A DNA stretch of 5,118 nt from Pseudomonadota bacterium. Lineage in GTDB: Bacteria > Pseudomonadota > Gammaproteobacteria > Burkholderiales > Gallionellaceae. The number at the start of each line of letters is the position of its first letter. Positions within the stretch are counted from its first letter, which is position 1. Below the pieces are notes generated by a model. The model ran no database searches and was not told the origin of the DNA. It saw only the letters and a program-made list of their open reading frames with translations. Shown in pieces: positions 4,342-5,118 of the stretch. The translations under genes and the position numbers were made by a program. The stretch lies in the NCBI GenBank assembly GCA_021783855.1, contig JAJXTL010000189.1, positions 1-5,118 on the forward strand. The letters are read 5' to 3'.

Positions 4342-5118
4342 GCCTGCCTGCCGCACCAGTCGCGGGCGAACTGGCTTGCCACTCGGCCGCTGCGCGCGCC
4401 GCGCGACAAGGACCACTGCAGCGCGGCCCGGCGCACCTCGTCCGTCATGCCGTTCCGCCAGCCGTGATGCTCCAGCCAGCGCGCTGCGATCGCCAGATAT
4501 TCCTCCTGGCCGAAAGGGTAAAATGAAATCCAGAGGCCAAAGCGCTCGGACAGAGAAACCTTTTCCTCGACGCTCTCCGCAGGATGGATCTCGTCGCCCT
4601 CGCGCCTCGTAGCCAAGTTATCGCTCATGTAGTCCGGCATCAGATGGCGCCGGTTCGATGTCGCATAGATCAGAAGATTGTCGGAAAATGCGACCAGGTC
4701 GCCGTCCAACGCAGCCTTTAGCGTCTGGTATCCGACCTCGTCCGCATTGAACGAAAGATCGTCGCAATACAGTATATATCGTTCCTTTCTGCCCTCGACC
4801 AGACTCACGATCAAAGGCAGATCGACCAACCCCTGCTTGTCGATCTGGATAACGCGCAGGGAAAATTCGGCATATTCATTGAGCAATGCCTTGACGAGAG
4901 ACGACTTTCCGGTTCCTCTCGCGCCGGATAGCAGCACGTTGTTCGCCGTTCCACCCTTGACGAACTGCAGCGTGTTCTGCGCGATGCGGCTCTTCTGGTC
5001 GTCTATGCCGATGAGGTCGGATAACGCAATGCGCTGGAAATTTGTGACGGGATCGAGCGCACGCCTGACATGGTTCCAGCGGAAGGCAGAAGCAACATCG
5101 AAGTCGGGCGCATGCACC
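4320..5118 (-). CDS. DUF815 family AAA+ ATPase (5' end beyond the window)
   Basis: About 266 residues are visible. They match DUF815, single-domain AAA-type ATPases with no assigned substrate. From the visible end: AFRW (11-14), SDLIGIDDQ (33-41), Walker A GARGTGKSS (65-73), KALLNEYA (76-83), Walker B YILYCDD (114-120), a sensor-1-like ATSNRRHL (152-159), DEIHP (175-179), SLSERFGLWISFYPF (188-202) with Arg192 as a possible arginine finger, and a sensor-2-like SGR (243-245). All core nucleotide-binding residues are intact. The apparent first codon at 5115-5117 is GTG and probably an internal Val, since family members usually carry a further N-terminal stretch before this point; the gene is therefore treated as partial. 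It ends in TAG at 4320-4322, inside the Slp coding region on the opposite strand. Confidence 0.92.
   Translation of the reverse strand, partial: VHAPDFDVASAFRWNHVRRALDPVTNFQRIALSDLIGIDDQKSRIAQNTLQFVKGGTANNVLLSGARGTGKSSLVKALLNEYAEFSLRVIQIDKQGLVDLPLIVSLVEGRKERYILYCDDLSFNADEVGYQTLKAALDGDLVAFSDNLLIYATSNRRHLMPDYMSDNLATRREGDEIHPAESVEEKVSLSERFGLWISFYPFGQEEYLAIAARWLEHHGWRNGMTDEVRRAALQWSLSRGARSGRVASQFARDWCGRQAYIIQSG

Noticed and set aside
3937..4416. A 159-codon minus-strand open frame
   Set aside because: It lies opposite the Slp gene and is rich in Arg, His and Val with no domain pattern. Slp has a lipobox, a strong ribosome-binding site and family motifs.

Overview
The window looks like chromosomal DNA of a Gram-negative proteobacterium. 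It encodes PagP, an outer-membrane lipid A acyltransferase, and an Slp-type outer-membrane lipoprotein. The set of small stress-type membrane proteins (DUF883/YqjD, YqjK-like, DUF3096, DUF3309) together with an AI-2E family transporter and an OmpA-type domain is typical of betaproteobacteria. My best guess is a Nitrosomonadaceae-like organism, but that rests on recalled family distribution and not on a search.

Layout from left to right. Positions 1-310 hold at most the first codons of a minus-strand gene leaving the left edge, preceded by two inverted repeats and a run of eight C. Positions 311-3589 are one long minus-strand block. In transcription order it reads: AI-2E family transporter (GTG start), a decayed OmpA-type C-terminal domain with three frame changes, a 52-residue DUF3309 protein, a DUF883/YqjD-like protein, a YqjK-like protein, a 49-residue DUF3096 protein, and pagP. 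The two very short genes, DUF3309 (1926..2084) and DUF3096 (978..1127), are real: each has a family-typical sequence and a good Shine-Dalgarno site.

Positions 3590-3864 form a divergent intergenic region. It holds a nested inverted repeat, a plus-strand intrinsic-terminator-like hairpin with a T run, and a candidate promoter whose spacer contains T and C homopolymers. The plus-strand Slp lipoprotein gene follows (3865..4341). Its 3' end overlaps by 22 bp the 3' end of a minus-strand DUF815-type AAA ATPase gene, which runs off the right edge.

The minus-strand block reads as an envelope or stationary-phase stress cluster. It combines outer-membrane lipid A remodelling (PagP), inner-membrane anchoring proteins of the YqjD/YqjK type, tiny hydrophobic proteins of unknown role and a multi-pass exporter-like protein. 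Parts are eroding: the OmpA-type gene is broken, and the YqjE-type gene usually found between the DUF883 and YqjK genes is absent. No RNA genes, insertion sequences or CRISPR arrays were found.
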